From: Prevotellaceae bacterium
Lineage (GTDB): Bacteria > Bacteroidota > Bacteroidia > Bacteroidales > UBA932
Direction: 5' to 3'
Length of the DNA stretch: 10,940 bases
NCBI GenBank assembly: GCA_031290755.1
Contig: JAITMY010000074.1
Span: 1-10,940 of the forward strand
The notes beneath the pieces are model-generated. The model was given only the letters and a program-made list of their open reading frames with translations, was not told the origin of the DNA and did no database searches. Positions 1 to 10,073 of the stretch are shown in pieces (the stretch's first letter is position 1; each line of letters opens with the position of its first letter). The position numbers and the translations under genes are program-made.

Positions 1-849
1 CCACCTCGCGGGCGTCGTTACCTACTCCTACGAAGGCGTAGCTCCCACCGCCTACGTCGCCAGCACCGTCCCGCCCAGCGCTGCGGGCACGTACACCGTC
101 ACGGCTACCTTTCCGGAGCAGGCCAACTATAGCCAGCTGGTGAGCGCCCCGGTGGTCTTCACCATCGCCAAGGCCGCGGGCGCCTTCGGCACGCCGGACG
201 AGCTGAGCGCCACCTACACGCCCACGCTCACGCAGGCCAACAGTGCGCCGCCCGCCGACGACGTGTGGGACGCGCCGGCCACGCCGGTAGTCGCGGGCAA
301 CAACCAGGAGTTCGACGCCACCTACACCCACCCCAGCGGCAACTACGAGGCGGCGAAGGGGAAGATTACGGTGCACGTGGCCAAGGCCGCGGGCGCGGGC
401 ACCGTAGCCCTCGCAGGCTGGGTGTACGGCGCCACCCCCAGCGCCCTTGTCCCGACCACGGCCACCCACCTCGCGGGCGTCGTTACCTACTCCTACGAAG
501 GCGTAGCTCCCACCGCCTACGTCGCCAGCACCGTCCCGCCCAGCGCCGCGGGCACCTACACCGTCACGGCTACCTTTCCGGAGCAGGCCAACTATAGCAG
601 GCTGGTGAGCGCCCCGGTGGTCTTCACCATCGCCAAGGCCGCGGGCGCCTTCGGCGCTCCGCCGGCGCTGAGCGCCACCTACACGCCCACGCTCACGCAG
701 GCCAACATTGCGCCGCCCGCCGACTACGTGTGGGACGCGCCGGCCACGCCGGTAGTCGCGGGCAACAACCAGCTGTTCGACGCCACCTACACCCACCCCA
801 GCGGCAACTACGAGGCGGCGACAGGGAAGCTTACGGTGCACGTGGCAAA
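1..849 (+). repeat. Tandem 465-bp coding repeat, two near-identical copies
   Basis: Positions 1-384 align with 466-849 at an offset of 465 bp (155 codons). By hand I count about 17 differences in roughly 380 aligned bases, so about 95% identity. Some of the differences cluster as multi-base changes, for example around 191-201 versus 656-666. After 849 the similarity falls: the sequence following the second copy (850 onward) is a clearly diverged relative of 385-465. The first copy is already in progress at base 1, so more copies may lie upstream. Confidence 0.93.
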
Positions 850-3250
850 GGCCCCAGGCGAGGGCAGCGTGAGCCTCGCGGGCTGGACATTTGGCGAGGC
901 GGCCAATGAGATAGTCCTGACATCGCCCACCAACAGCGAGGACCTAAGCGACCTGAGCAGCGTTACCTACGCCGGCATAGCCCCCACCAGCTACGGGCCA
1001 AGCCCCACCCAGCCCGTCGCTGCGGGCAACTACACCGTTACGGTTGCCTTCAGGGAGGCGGCCAACTACACCGCAGTGGTGAGCGCCCCGGCGGTCTTCA
1101 CCATTTCTAAGGTCGCGGATCCAGAGAAGGTGCTCAACTTCGCCTTCCCGAAGGCCGCAGACATCACCTACGGTGCGCTGCTGGCTGCCTCGGCGCTGAC
1201 GGGCGGCAGCACGCAGTACGGCACCTTTGCGTGGAGCGCTCCGGCCACCCTCCCCCCCGCCGGCGCCGCTGTCGGCTACGAGGTTACGTTCACGCCCAAC
1301 CTTCACTTTGCGGCCAACTACGCGGCGATTCCCCCGCAGAACGTGCCCCTCACGGTGCACAAGGCTGTGGGCGCGGGCAGCGTAGCCATTGCCGGCTGGG
1401 TGTACGGCGCCTACGATGCCGCGGCCAACGCCCCCGTCCCCCGTACCGCCACGCATGACGTTGACGCCCTTGCCTACCGCTACGTCGGCGCCAGCAACAG
1501 CGGCACCGCCTACGGGCCAAGCGAAGACCGGCCCGACAGCGCAGGCGCGTACACCGTTACGGCCATTTTTGCGGAGACGGCCAGCTACAATGCGCTGAGC
1601 GTGTCCGCGGCCTTCACCATTGCTCGGGCGCCCGCGCCCGCCGCGCCGCGCACCGCCGCGGCCACCTACGGCGAAACGCTGGCAGACATCGCCGGCCAGC
1701 TGCCCGCGGGCTGGGCCTGGGCAGCGGAGGATCCATCCGCCGCCGCCGTGGGCAGCGTCCCCGGCGCATACCACCCCGCCACGTATGCGGAGCAGGGTAG
1801 CTACGCGGCGGGGCTGGCCACGGTAAAGGTCACCATAGCCCGTCGGCCTATCCCCGTCCCGCAGGCGCACGCCGGCTGGGTGCACGATGGCACGCTGAAA
1901 ACCGGCGTGGCCGCCGGCCTGGGCTACACTGTAGGGGGGGAGAACACCGCCGGCGGCGCGGGCAGCTACCTCGCCACCGTAAAGCCCGACGGCAACCACC
2001 AGTGGGTCGTGGGTGCCGACCCCACGCTTGCCCGCAGCGTAGCGTGGGCTATTGCCAAGGCGGAGGGCGCGGGCAGCGTAGCCCTCGCCGGCTGGGTGTA
2101 CGGCGCCGCCGCCAACGCCCCCGTGCCCATTACCGCCACCAACAACCGCAACGACGTTCGCTACCTCTACGCCGGCGCCAGCACCGCCGGCATTGCCTAC
2201 GGGCCAAGCGCCGCCGCGCCCGCCAGCGCAGGCAGCTACACCGTAACCGCCACCTTTGCGGCCACGGCCAGCTACCTTGAGGTGGTGAGCGACCCGTACC
2301 CCTTCGCCATTACCAAGGCCGACGCGCCCGGTGCCCCCGACACGGTTACGCTGGCGGCCACCTACGGGCAGACGCTGGCGGACATCGCCGCCCACCTGCC
2401 CGCGGGCTGGGCGTGGGAGGAGGAGGCGAGCACCACGCTTGTGGGCAGCGTGCCCGGCGCGTACCACCCCGCCGCCTACGCGGCCACGGCAAACTATGCG
2501 GCGGGGGCCGCCTCCGTGTGGGTGGCCATTGCCCGCAAGCCTATCCCCACCCCGCAGGCCAACACCGGCTTGGTGTACGACGGCGAGCCGAAGACCGGCG
2601 TTGATGCCGGCGAGGGCTACATCGTCGGCGGCGAAAACACCGCCGTGGCCACGGGCCACTACACCGCCACCGTAACGCCCGACGGCAACCACCGGTGGGA
2701 TAAGGGCGACGAGCCAACAGCCGCGCGGAGCGTGGCGTGGAGCGTGGCGGGGCTGCTGGACTTCCTCACCTACGCCGTGGTGAAGCCCAGCGGCGAGCTG
2801 ATGATGAACCTCAACCGCCTGAAGGCCAACGGATACCACGTGGCCATCTACCGCTGGTACAAAAACGGGGAGCAGGTGAGCGCCCCCACCGAAACCGCGG
2901 TGAACGTGCTGACGGTGGGCGCCACCTACCGCTTTGAGATAGTAACCACGTCGGGCGCCACGCAGGTCTCCACCAGCTACGTGCACGGCACGGCCACCGC
3001 TGTAGGCGGCGAAGGCTACGCGCCGCTGCGCGTGTACCCCAACCCCGCCGGCGAGCAGCTGACCATCGCCGGCGAGCAGTGGAAGCCGGGCGACATGGCC
3101 GAGGTGTACGACCTGCAGGGCGTGCTGGTGGCCAAGCAGCCCATCGTGGGCAACCTCACCACCGTTGACATTGCGCGGCTGCCCCCCGGCGTGTACGTTG
3201 TGAAGGTAGGGGGCCGCGCGGCCAAGGTGGTGAAGCAGGTGAAGCAGTAG
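2..3250 (+). CDS. Large Ig-like/MBG-like repeat surface protein with T9SS type A sorting domain (5' truncated)
   Basis: The frame is open from the left edge, so the true start lies outside the window; the GTG at 140 is internal to a repeat. About 1,082 residues are visible, ending in TAG. The sequence is a mosaic of beta-sandwich repeats. One type carries GAGSVALAGWVYG followed by a YTVTATF strand (near 389, 854, 1367 and 2057, plus a partial copy at the left edge). Another has ATYGETLADIAGQLPAGWAW (1661; variant at 2357). A third has a YTVGGENTA core followed by PDGNHQW (about 1841-2056 and 2537-2737). These resemble the MBG and related Ig-like repeats of bacterial surface proteins. A WYKNG-type Ig-like segment (about 2738-3000) precedes the C-terminal domain (about 3011-3247), which has the VYPNPA motif, a VYDLQG segment and LPPGVYVVKV, as in T9SS type A sorting domains. 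The protein is therefore probably moved across the outer membrane by T9SS and attached or released. Its specific role, such as adhesion, is inference. It may share a transcript with the next gene, 41 bp downstream. Confidence 0.9.
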   Translation, partial: HLAGVVTYSYEGVAPTAYVASTVPPSAAGTYTVTATFPEQANYSQLVSAPVVFTIAKAAGAFGTPDELSATYTPTLTQANSAPPADDVWDAPATPVVAGNNQEFDATYTHPSGNYEAAKGKITVHVAKAAGAGTVALAGWVYGATPSALVPTTATHLAGVVTYSYEGVAPTAYVASTVPPSAAGTYTVTATFPEQANYSRLVSAPVVFTIAKAAGAFGAPPALSATYTPTLTQANIAPPADYVWDAPATPVVAGNNQLFDATYTHPSGNYEAATGKLTVHVAKAPGEGSVSLAGWTFGEAANEIVLTSPTNSEDLSDLSSVTYAGIAPTSYGPSPTQPVAAGNYTVTVAFREAANYTAVVSAPAVFTISKVADPEKVLNFAFPKAADITYGALLAASALTGGSTQYGTFAWSAPATLPPAGAAVGYEVTFTPNLHFAANYAAIPPQNVPLTVHKAVGAGSVAIAGWVYGAYDAAANAPVPRTATHDVDALAYRYVGASNSGTAYGPSEDRPDSAGAYTVTAIFAETASYNALSVSAAFTIARAPAPAAPRTAAATYGETLADIAGQLPAGWAWAAEDPSAAAVGSVPGAYHPATYAEQGSYAAGLATVKVTIARRPIPVPQAHAGWVHDGTLKTGVAAGLGYTVGGENTAGGAGSYLATVKPDGNHQWVVGADPTLARSVAWAIAKAEGAGSVALAGWVYGAAANAPVPITATNNRNDVRYLYAGASTAGIAYGPSAAAPASAGSYTVTATFAATASYLEVVSDPYPFAITKADAPGAPDTVTLAATYGQTLADIAAHLPAGWAWEEEASTTLVGSVPGAYHPAAYAATANYAAGAASVWVAIARKPIPTPQANTGLVYDGEPKTGVDAGEGYIVGGENTAVATGHYTATVTPDGNHRWDKGDEPTAARSVAWSVAGLLDFLTYAVVKPSGELMMNLNRLKANGYHVAIYRWYKNGEQVSAPTETAVNVLTVGATYRFEIVTTSGATQVSTSYVHGTATAVGGEGYAPLRVYPNPAGEQLTIAGEQWKPGDMAEVYDLQGVLVAKQPIVGNLTTVDIARLPPGVYVVKVGGRAAKVVKQVKQ
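1371..2737 (+). repeat. Older 696-bp second-order coding repeat (two diverged copies)
   Basis: Two points fix a constant offset of 696 bp (232 codons). The GCGCGGGCAGCGTAGCC segment recurs at 1371 and 2067, and GCCACCTACGG recurs at 1661 and 2357. Each unit holds a WVYG module, an ATYGxTLADIA module and a GGENTA/PDGNH module in the same order. The copies are much more diverged than the 465-bp repeats at the left end, which suggests an older duplication within the same gene. Confidence 0.82.
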
Positions 3251-3291
3251 CGGCGGCAGGAGAGATAAATTTTATATGCCAAGTAAGACCC

Positions 3292-4668
3292 ATGAAGCGA
3301 GCACTCCTTTTTCTTTTTACCGCGGCGCTCAGCGCCGCGGCGGTAGCGCAGCGGCACCACGAGCTAAGCGTATTCGGCGGCGGCGGGCTGTCCACGCTGA
3401 GCTACAACCCCGCGGTGGGCAGCAGCGCCTGGGGGCTGGGCGGGCAATGTGGTCTGGGCTACGCCTACCACTTCAGCCCCCGCTGGGGCGTGGTTACGGG
3501 CATAGGGATGTCCTTCCACCGCGCCTCCGCCGCGCTGAACGGCGTGGCGCTCGTTACGCCCGACCTGCACGACCACGACGGTGACCCGTTTGCCCTGCAC
3601 GCCACCCTCGCGGGGCACGACGAGCTACAGCAGGCCCGCTACCTCAACATCCCGCTGCAAGCGCGGTTCGTTGCGGGGCGCTTCTACGCGCAGGCGGGGG
3701 TGAGCGTAGGGTTTCCGCTGGCGGCGAGCTACCGCACGGCGGCGTTCACCGCCACCACCCGCGGCTACTACCCTCCCCTTGACAGCTGGGGCGGCAATGA
3801 GGACGAGCGGCAGGGCTTCGGGGTGTACCCGGGCGCGGCGGGCAGCGGGGCGCTCGCCCTGAAGGTGTCGGCCTCCGCCGCGCTGGAGGCCGGCCTGCGC
3901 TGGGCGCCCGCCAGGCGCTGGCGGCTCTACACGGGGCTGTACCTCGACTACGGGCTGAACAACGTGAACGTTGCCTCAGCCTCCGCGCCCTTTGTGCCCT
4001 ACGACCCCCAGCAGCCCACGGCCTACCGCGTCAACAACGTTTTCAGCTCGCCCTCGCCCTCGCCCACGGCCAGCGGCCAGCGCTTAGTGGATAAAGTGGC
4101 GCTGCTGGCGGCAGGGGTGATGCTGCGCCTGGCGTTCGTTTGGCCAAAGCCAGCCACGGATACGCTGCTCGCGGCAACGCCGCTGGCGGGCTGCCGCGAT
4201 ACGGTGTGGATGGTGGACACGGTGGTGGTTACCAACACCGTGCTGGTGAAGAGTGTTGATACGGTATTTGTTACCGTCCGCGAAGTTGTCCGCGAAGCGC
4301 CGGAGGATATATGCAGCAAGGTAAGGATAGAGCGGCCCATCAACGGCTACATGGTGCGGGGCACGCAGCCCTCGCACCTGTCGGCAGCGGCGCAAGTGGA
4401 GCTTGACGAGCGGGCGGAGTTTTTGAAGCAGTGCCCGGAGAAGCATATTGTCGTAGAGGGGTACACCTGCGACCTCGGCACCCACGCGATGAACATCTAC
4501 CTTGGCCAGCAGCGCGCGGACAAGGTGAAAAATTACCTTGTGCAGAAGGGCGTAGCCGCCTCGCGCATCACCACCGCCAGCAAGGCCGAAGCCTCGCCGG
4601 CGGCGCCCAACACCAGCGAGGAAAACCGCAGAAAGAACAGAAGGGTGGAAATTAGGCTGGTGGAGTAG
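3292..4668 (+). CDS. Outer-membrane beta-barrel protein with C-terminal OmpA-like domain
   Basis: 458 residues. The ATG at 3292 is followed by a clear signal peptide (MKRALLFLF, then Ala-rich) with a likely cleavage after AVA19. Residues about 20-283 alternate aromatic and small residues, and end in a strand-like LLAAGVMLRLAFVW, as in Bacteroidota beta-barrel outer-membrane proteins. Residues about 303-335 form a Val/Thr linker with repeated DTV motifs. Residues about 345-458 are an OmpA-like peptidoglycan-binding domain with VVEGYTCDLG (387-396), QQRADKVKNYL, a GVAASRI segment and the closing NRRVEI. The family tethers the outer membrane to peptidoglycan. The usual GHTD motif reads GYTC here (Cys393), with Asp394 next. 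The gene lies 41 bp after the repeat protein. A poor -7 match (TAAATTTT, 3266-3273) leaves open its own weak promoter. The domain call is secure; the cellular role is general. Confidence 0.88.
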   Translation: MKRALLFLFTAALSAAAVAQRHHELSVFGGGGLSTLSYNPAVGSSAWGLGGQCGLGYAYHFSPRWGVVTGIGMSFHRASAALNGVALVTPDLHDHDGDPFALHATLAGHDELQQARYLNIPLQARFVAGRFYAQAGVSVGFPLAASYRTAAFTATTRGYYPPLDSWGGNEDERQGFGVYPGAAGSGALALKVSASAALEAGLRWAPARRWRLYTGLYLDYGLNNVNVASASAPFVPYDPQQPTAYRVNNVFSSPSPSPTASGQRLVDKVALLAAGVMLRLAFVWPKPATDTLLAATPLAGCRDTVWMVDTVVVTNTVLVKSVDTVFVTVREVVREAPEDICSKVRIERPINGYMVRGTQPSHLSAAAQVELDERAEFLKQCPEKHIVVEGYTCDLGTHAMNIYLGQQRADKVKNYLVQKGVAASRITTASKAEASPAAPNTSEENRRKNRRVEIRLVE

Positions 4669-4710
4669 GGGGAAACTGCGCCTGCTGCGCCAGCTTTCGG
4701 CCTTCTACCA

Positions 4711-4749
4711 TTTTTGCCTTTTTGTTGCGGCAAAGGTATAATTTTTTTT
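4711..4749 (+). terminator. Possible transcription terminator after the OmpA-like gene
   Basis: TTTGCC (4713-4718) can pair with GGCAAA (4729-4734) across a 10-nt loop, and eight T residues follow at 4742-4749. The gap between stem and T tract is longer than ideal and the stem is AT-rich. A second, imperfect GCGC stem sits just upstream at 4676-4693, with T5 18 nt later. Either or both could end the ompA-like transcript. The same bases also read as a leftward promoter, so the assignment is ambiguous. Confidence 0.35.
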
Positions 4750-4760
4750 CATGGCGGCAA
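4731..4760 (-). promoter_or_regulatory. Leftward Bacteroidota-type promoter match, antisense to the OmpA-like gene
   Basis: On the minus strand TACCTTTG (4738-4731) fits TAnnTTTG exactly. A TTG -33 element (4760-4758) lies exactly 19 bp upstream, and an A8 tract sits inside the spacer. This is the best two-part promoter match in the window. A transcript would start near 4723 and run leftward into the 3' end of the OmpA-like gene. No leftward gene follows it. Confidence 0.4.
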
Positions 4761-4801
4761 TATTTGAGGGGAGAAGGCGCGGCTACTCCTGAAAAAATAG
4801 C

Positions 4802-4809
4802 TACTTTTG
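4802..4809 (+). promoter_or_regulatory. Probable uvrA promoter (-7 box)
   Basis: TACTTTTG matches the Bacteroidota -7 consensus TAnnTTTG and lies 48 nt upstream of the uvrA ATG. Transcription would start near 4816, leaving a leader of about 40 nt that contains a perfect palindrome. No good TTG -33 element is present at 19 bp spacing, so the promoter may be weak or depend on an activator. Confidence 0.5.
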
Positions 4810-4828
4810 CCGTGCCTAAAGGAAAAGG

Positions 4829-4840
4829 TTTACCGGTAAA
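4829..4840. promoter_or_regulatory. Perfect 12-bp palindrome in the uvrA leader (candidate operator)
   Basis: TTTACCGGTAAA is its own reverse complement. It lies between the predicted transcription start (about 4816) and the uvrA start codon, a typical place for a repressor operator. The symmetry stops at the next base on each side. No regulator can be named from this sequence. Confidence 0.35.
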
Positions 4841-4857
4841 TATTGATACTGACAGCT

Positions 4858-7691
<2,834 letters not shown>

Positions 7692-7695
<4 letters not shown>

Positions 7696-8921
7696 AAAAA
7701 CACGTAGGCCACGGCAATGGCCGCCACTATGCCCACCGCATCGGCAATCAGGCCGCAGGTTACGGCGTAGCGCGTGTGCTTCACCCCCACGCTGCCGAAG
7801 TAAACGGCCAAGATGTAGAACGTGGTGTCCGTGGCGCCCTGCATCGTGGCGGCGAGCCGCCCCACGAACGAGTCAACGCCGTAGGCCTGCATGGCGTCCA
7901 CCATCAGCCCCCGCGCCCCGCTGCCGCTGAGGGGCTTCATGAGCGCCGTGGGCAGCGCTCCGGCAAAGTCCGCCCGCAGCCCCGCCCACTCCAACCCGCT
8001 CACGAGGCCGCCCACCAGCGCATCCATTGCGCCCGAGGCGCGGAGCATGCCAATGGCCACGAGCATGGCCACGAGGTAGGGGATAATCGTAACGGCGGTG
8101 CGAAAACCCTCCTTGGCGCCCTCAATGAAGGCGTCGTACACGTTAATCCTCTTGCGCATCCCCGCCACAAAAAAGCCCATGATGATGAGCAGCAGCAGCA
8201 GGTTTGCACCAAAGGAGGAGTAAAGCCCCACCGTATCCTTGGGCAGCGCGGAGAAGAAGAAGACAAGCAGCGCCACGAAGGCCGTAAGCCCCCCCAGCAG
8301 CAGCAGCAGCGACCGGTGCAGCAGGTTGATTTTTTGGTACAGGCACACGGCTACGATGGCCGCCAGCGTGGAGCAGTAGGTCGCAATCAGGATAGGCAGG
8401 AACACGTCCGTGGGGTTGGCCGCGCCCAGCTGCGCACGGTACACCATCACGCTGATGGGCACCAGCGTTAGCCCCGACGTGTTGAGCGCAAGGAACATGA
8501 TCATGGGGTTCGAGGCGCGCTCCTTCTGCGGGTTGAGCGCCTGCATCTCCTGCATGGCCTTGAGGCCGAGGGGCGTGGCGGCGTTGTCAAGCCCCAGCAT
8601 GTTGGCCGACAGGTTCATGAAGATAGCGCCGCTGGCCGGGTGGCGCTTCGGCAGGTCGGGGAACAGCTGCCGGAAGGCCGGTGCGCTGAGGCGCGACAGG
8701 AGGCCGATGACCCCGCCCCGCTCGCCTATCTTCATAAAGCCCAGCCACAGCGACAGCACGCCGGTAAGCCCCAGCGAAATTTCAAAGGCCGTTTTGGCCG
8801 AGTCGAAGGTTGACCCCATGAGGCGGGCAAATACCTCCACATCGCCAAAGGCCAGCGCCCGCACCGCTGCCGCCGCAAACGCCACCAAAAAGAACCCTAT
8901 CCAAATGTAGCTAAGTGTCAT
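7692..8921 (-). CDS. Fused SpmA-SpmB nucleoside recognition (Gate) domain membrane protein
   Basis: 409 residues and very hydrophobic, an inner-membrane protein. The N-terminal half resembles SpmA: membrane segments near 5-25 and 45-65, then the NLSANMLGLDNAATPLG motif (103-119) and SNPMIMFLALNTSGLTLVP. Hydrophobic helices near 205-225 and 240-255 join it to an SpmB-like half with the Gate-type segment ending IPYLVAMLVAIGMLRASGAMD (about 280-300), PLSGSGARG (330-338) and ATMQGATDTTFYILAVYFGSV. In Bacillus these are two separate proteins needed for spore core dehydration. Bacteroidota do not sporulate, so the fused protein must do something else, perhaps move or sense a small solute (inference). 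The start ATG (8919-8921) lies 42 nt below a -7 box. The stop TAG shares bases 7693-7694 with the uvrA TAA. Nothing nearby suggests a partner. Confidence 0.88.
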
Positions 8922-8963
8922 AACGTTGAGTTGCCGTAAGCCATTATTATTTAATTACTTTCG

Positions 8964-8971
8964 CAAAGCTA
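8964..8971 (-). promoter_or_regulatory. Probable promoter of the SpmA-SpmB gene (-7 box)
   Basis: On the minus strand the sequence reads TAGCTTTG followed by CG, an exact TAnnTTTG match, 42 nt upstream of the ATG. It lies in the AT-rich divergent intergenic region. No TTG element is visible at 19 bp spacing. Confidence 0.55.
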
Positions 8972-9026
8972 CAAAACTTTTCGTGAAATTATTATCCACT
9001 TTTACTCGATTGTTAATAATTTTTTT

Positions 9027-9034
9027 TACCTTTG
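9027..9034 (+). promoter_or_regulatory. Probable promoter of the PorP/SprF gene (-7 box)
   Basis: TACCTTTG followed by C, preceded by a T tract, is an exact TAnnTTTG match 40 nt upstream of the ATG at 9075. The nearest TTG (9010-9012) is only 14 bp upstream, so the -33 element is poor. The 10-mer TTAATAATTT occurs on both sides of the box, at 9013 and 9061. Confidence 0.6.
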
Positions 9035-9074
9035 CTTGCCAATGACTAAAACTTAGTTTCTTAATAATTTGCCT

Positions 9075-10037
9075 ATGAAAAGGCGCATTTTTTTTGTGGC
9101 GCTGCTGATGCCATGCCTGCTGCTATCGCGCGCGTTCGCGCAGCAGGAGGTGCAGCTAAGCCAGTACATGTTCAACGGCCTCACGCTGAACCCTGCCATG
9201 GCCGGTAGCCAGGAGGCGCTCAACGTGCAGCTGAGCTACCGCAAGCAGTGGATGGGCTTCGAGGGCGCCCCCAGCTCGCAGGTAGGATCCATTGACGGAT
9301 CCCTCGGCAAGGGTAAGGGCATGGGCTGGGGGCTGCTGGTGCTCAGCGAGCAGATGGGGCTGATGAGCACTATGGGCGCCTACTTTAACTACTCCTTCCG
9401 CATCCGCCTCAACGAAATGGGCGACCGCCTGAGCTTTGGGCTGGCCGGCGGCATAGCCCGCGAGGACTACAAGGGGGTGGAGGACGGCTCGGACTTGTAC
9501 GACCTCGACGACGAGGCGCTGCTCCCCAACGCCCACATGCGGCCGGACTTCCGCTTCGGGCTATACTACAACTACGGCAAATCGTTCTACCTCAGCGCTT
9601 CGGCCACCAACTTGGGCAGCCTGCTTGGCGCCGACACGCTGAGCATCATCAACCCCTACGCCTGCCTCGGGATGGGGCTTCACTTTTACCTTGGCTCCAT
9701 GAGGCTGTCGCCGGCGGCCATGCTGCGCTACTCGCTCAACGAGGCCCCGGTGCTCGACGTGAACCTCGCCGCCACCTTTGCCGGCAGGCTCTGGGTGGGC
9801 GTAGGCCTGCGCACAGCCCTGCCCGTGAACGCCGTGGCGGACGCCAAGCCCAGCAACGCGGCGGTGCTCATGGCCGAGGTGTGGATTACGCCCCTCATTC
9901 GCTTGGGCTACAGCTACGACTATGCGCTGGGCCGCACGAGCGGCGTGCATGCCGGATCGCACGAGGTGTCGCTGGGGTTTACCATGAGGAAAACCCTCCG
10001 CGTGGCCAAATACTTTAGCAGCGGCCTCTGGCAGTAG
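9075..10037 (+). CDS. PorP/SprF-family type IX secretion system outer-membrane protein
   Basis: 320 residues. The signal peptide (MKRRIFFVALLMP, cleavage after AFA22) is followed by the hallmark start of the PorP/SprF family: EVQLSQYMFNGLTLNPAMAGS (from residue 25), then LSYRKQWMGFEGAPSSQ. The remainder is strand-rich with a repeated glycine/aromatic pattern (for example FRFGLYYNYGKSFYLSASATNLG) and ends in IRLGYSYDYALGRTSG and a short basic tail, as in outer-membrane beta-barrels of this family. Family members work with T9SS and are often encoded beside the large surface protein they help to secrete or anchor. I chose ATG 9075 over the in-frame TTG at 9069, because it gives a clean signal peptide. 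The next gene starts 36 nt downstream on the same strand with no clear terminator between them, so an operon is likely. Many PorP paralogs usually exist per genome, so I give no specific symbol. Confidence 0.92.
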   Translation: MKRRIFFVALLMPCLLLSRAFAQQEVQLSQYMFNGLTLNPAMAGSQEALNVQLSYRKQWMGFEGAPSSQVGSIDGSLGKGKGMGWGLLVLSEQMGLMSTMGAYFNYSFRIRLNEMGDRLSFGLAGGIAREDYKGVEDGSDLYDLDDEALLPNAHMRPDFRFGLYYNYGKSFYLSASATNLGSLLGADTLSIINPYACLGMGLHFYLGSMRLSPAAMLRYSLNEAPVLDVNLAATFAGRLWVGVGLRTALPVNAVADAKPSNAAVLMAEVWITPLIRLGYSYDYALGRTSGVHAGSHEVSLGFTMRKTLRVAKYFSSGLWQ

Positions 10038-10073
10038 GGGCACGCAAATAAAATTTAAAAAGTTTTTTTTCGT

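Noticed and set aside
1..849. Tandem repeat considered as a CRISPR array or mobile element
   Set aside because: The unit is 465 bp, in frame and translates into conserved beta-rich modules, with no short repeat-spacer pattern, transposase or terminal inverted repeats.
944..2986. 680-codon open frame on the minus strand inside the repeat protein
   Set aside because: It is a shadow of GC-rich repetitive coding DNA. The plus strand has recognisable modules and a T9SS domain, while the minus product is low-complexity Gly/Val/Arg sequence.
4843..4857. Upstream TTG start for UvrA giving five extra residues
   Set aside because: The ATG at 4858 starts the conserved UvrA N-terminus directly, and the extra residues have no counterpart in the family.
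8176..8310. CAG/CTG-rich short runs in the SpmA-SpmB gene
   Set aside because: They encode poly-leucine parts of membrane helices in the minus-strand protein, which explains them fully.
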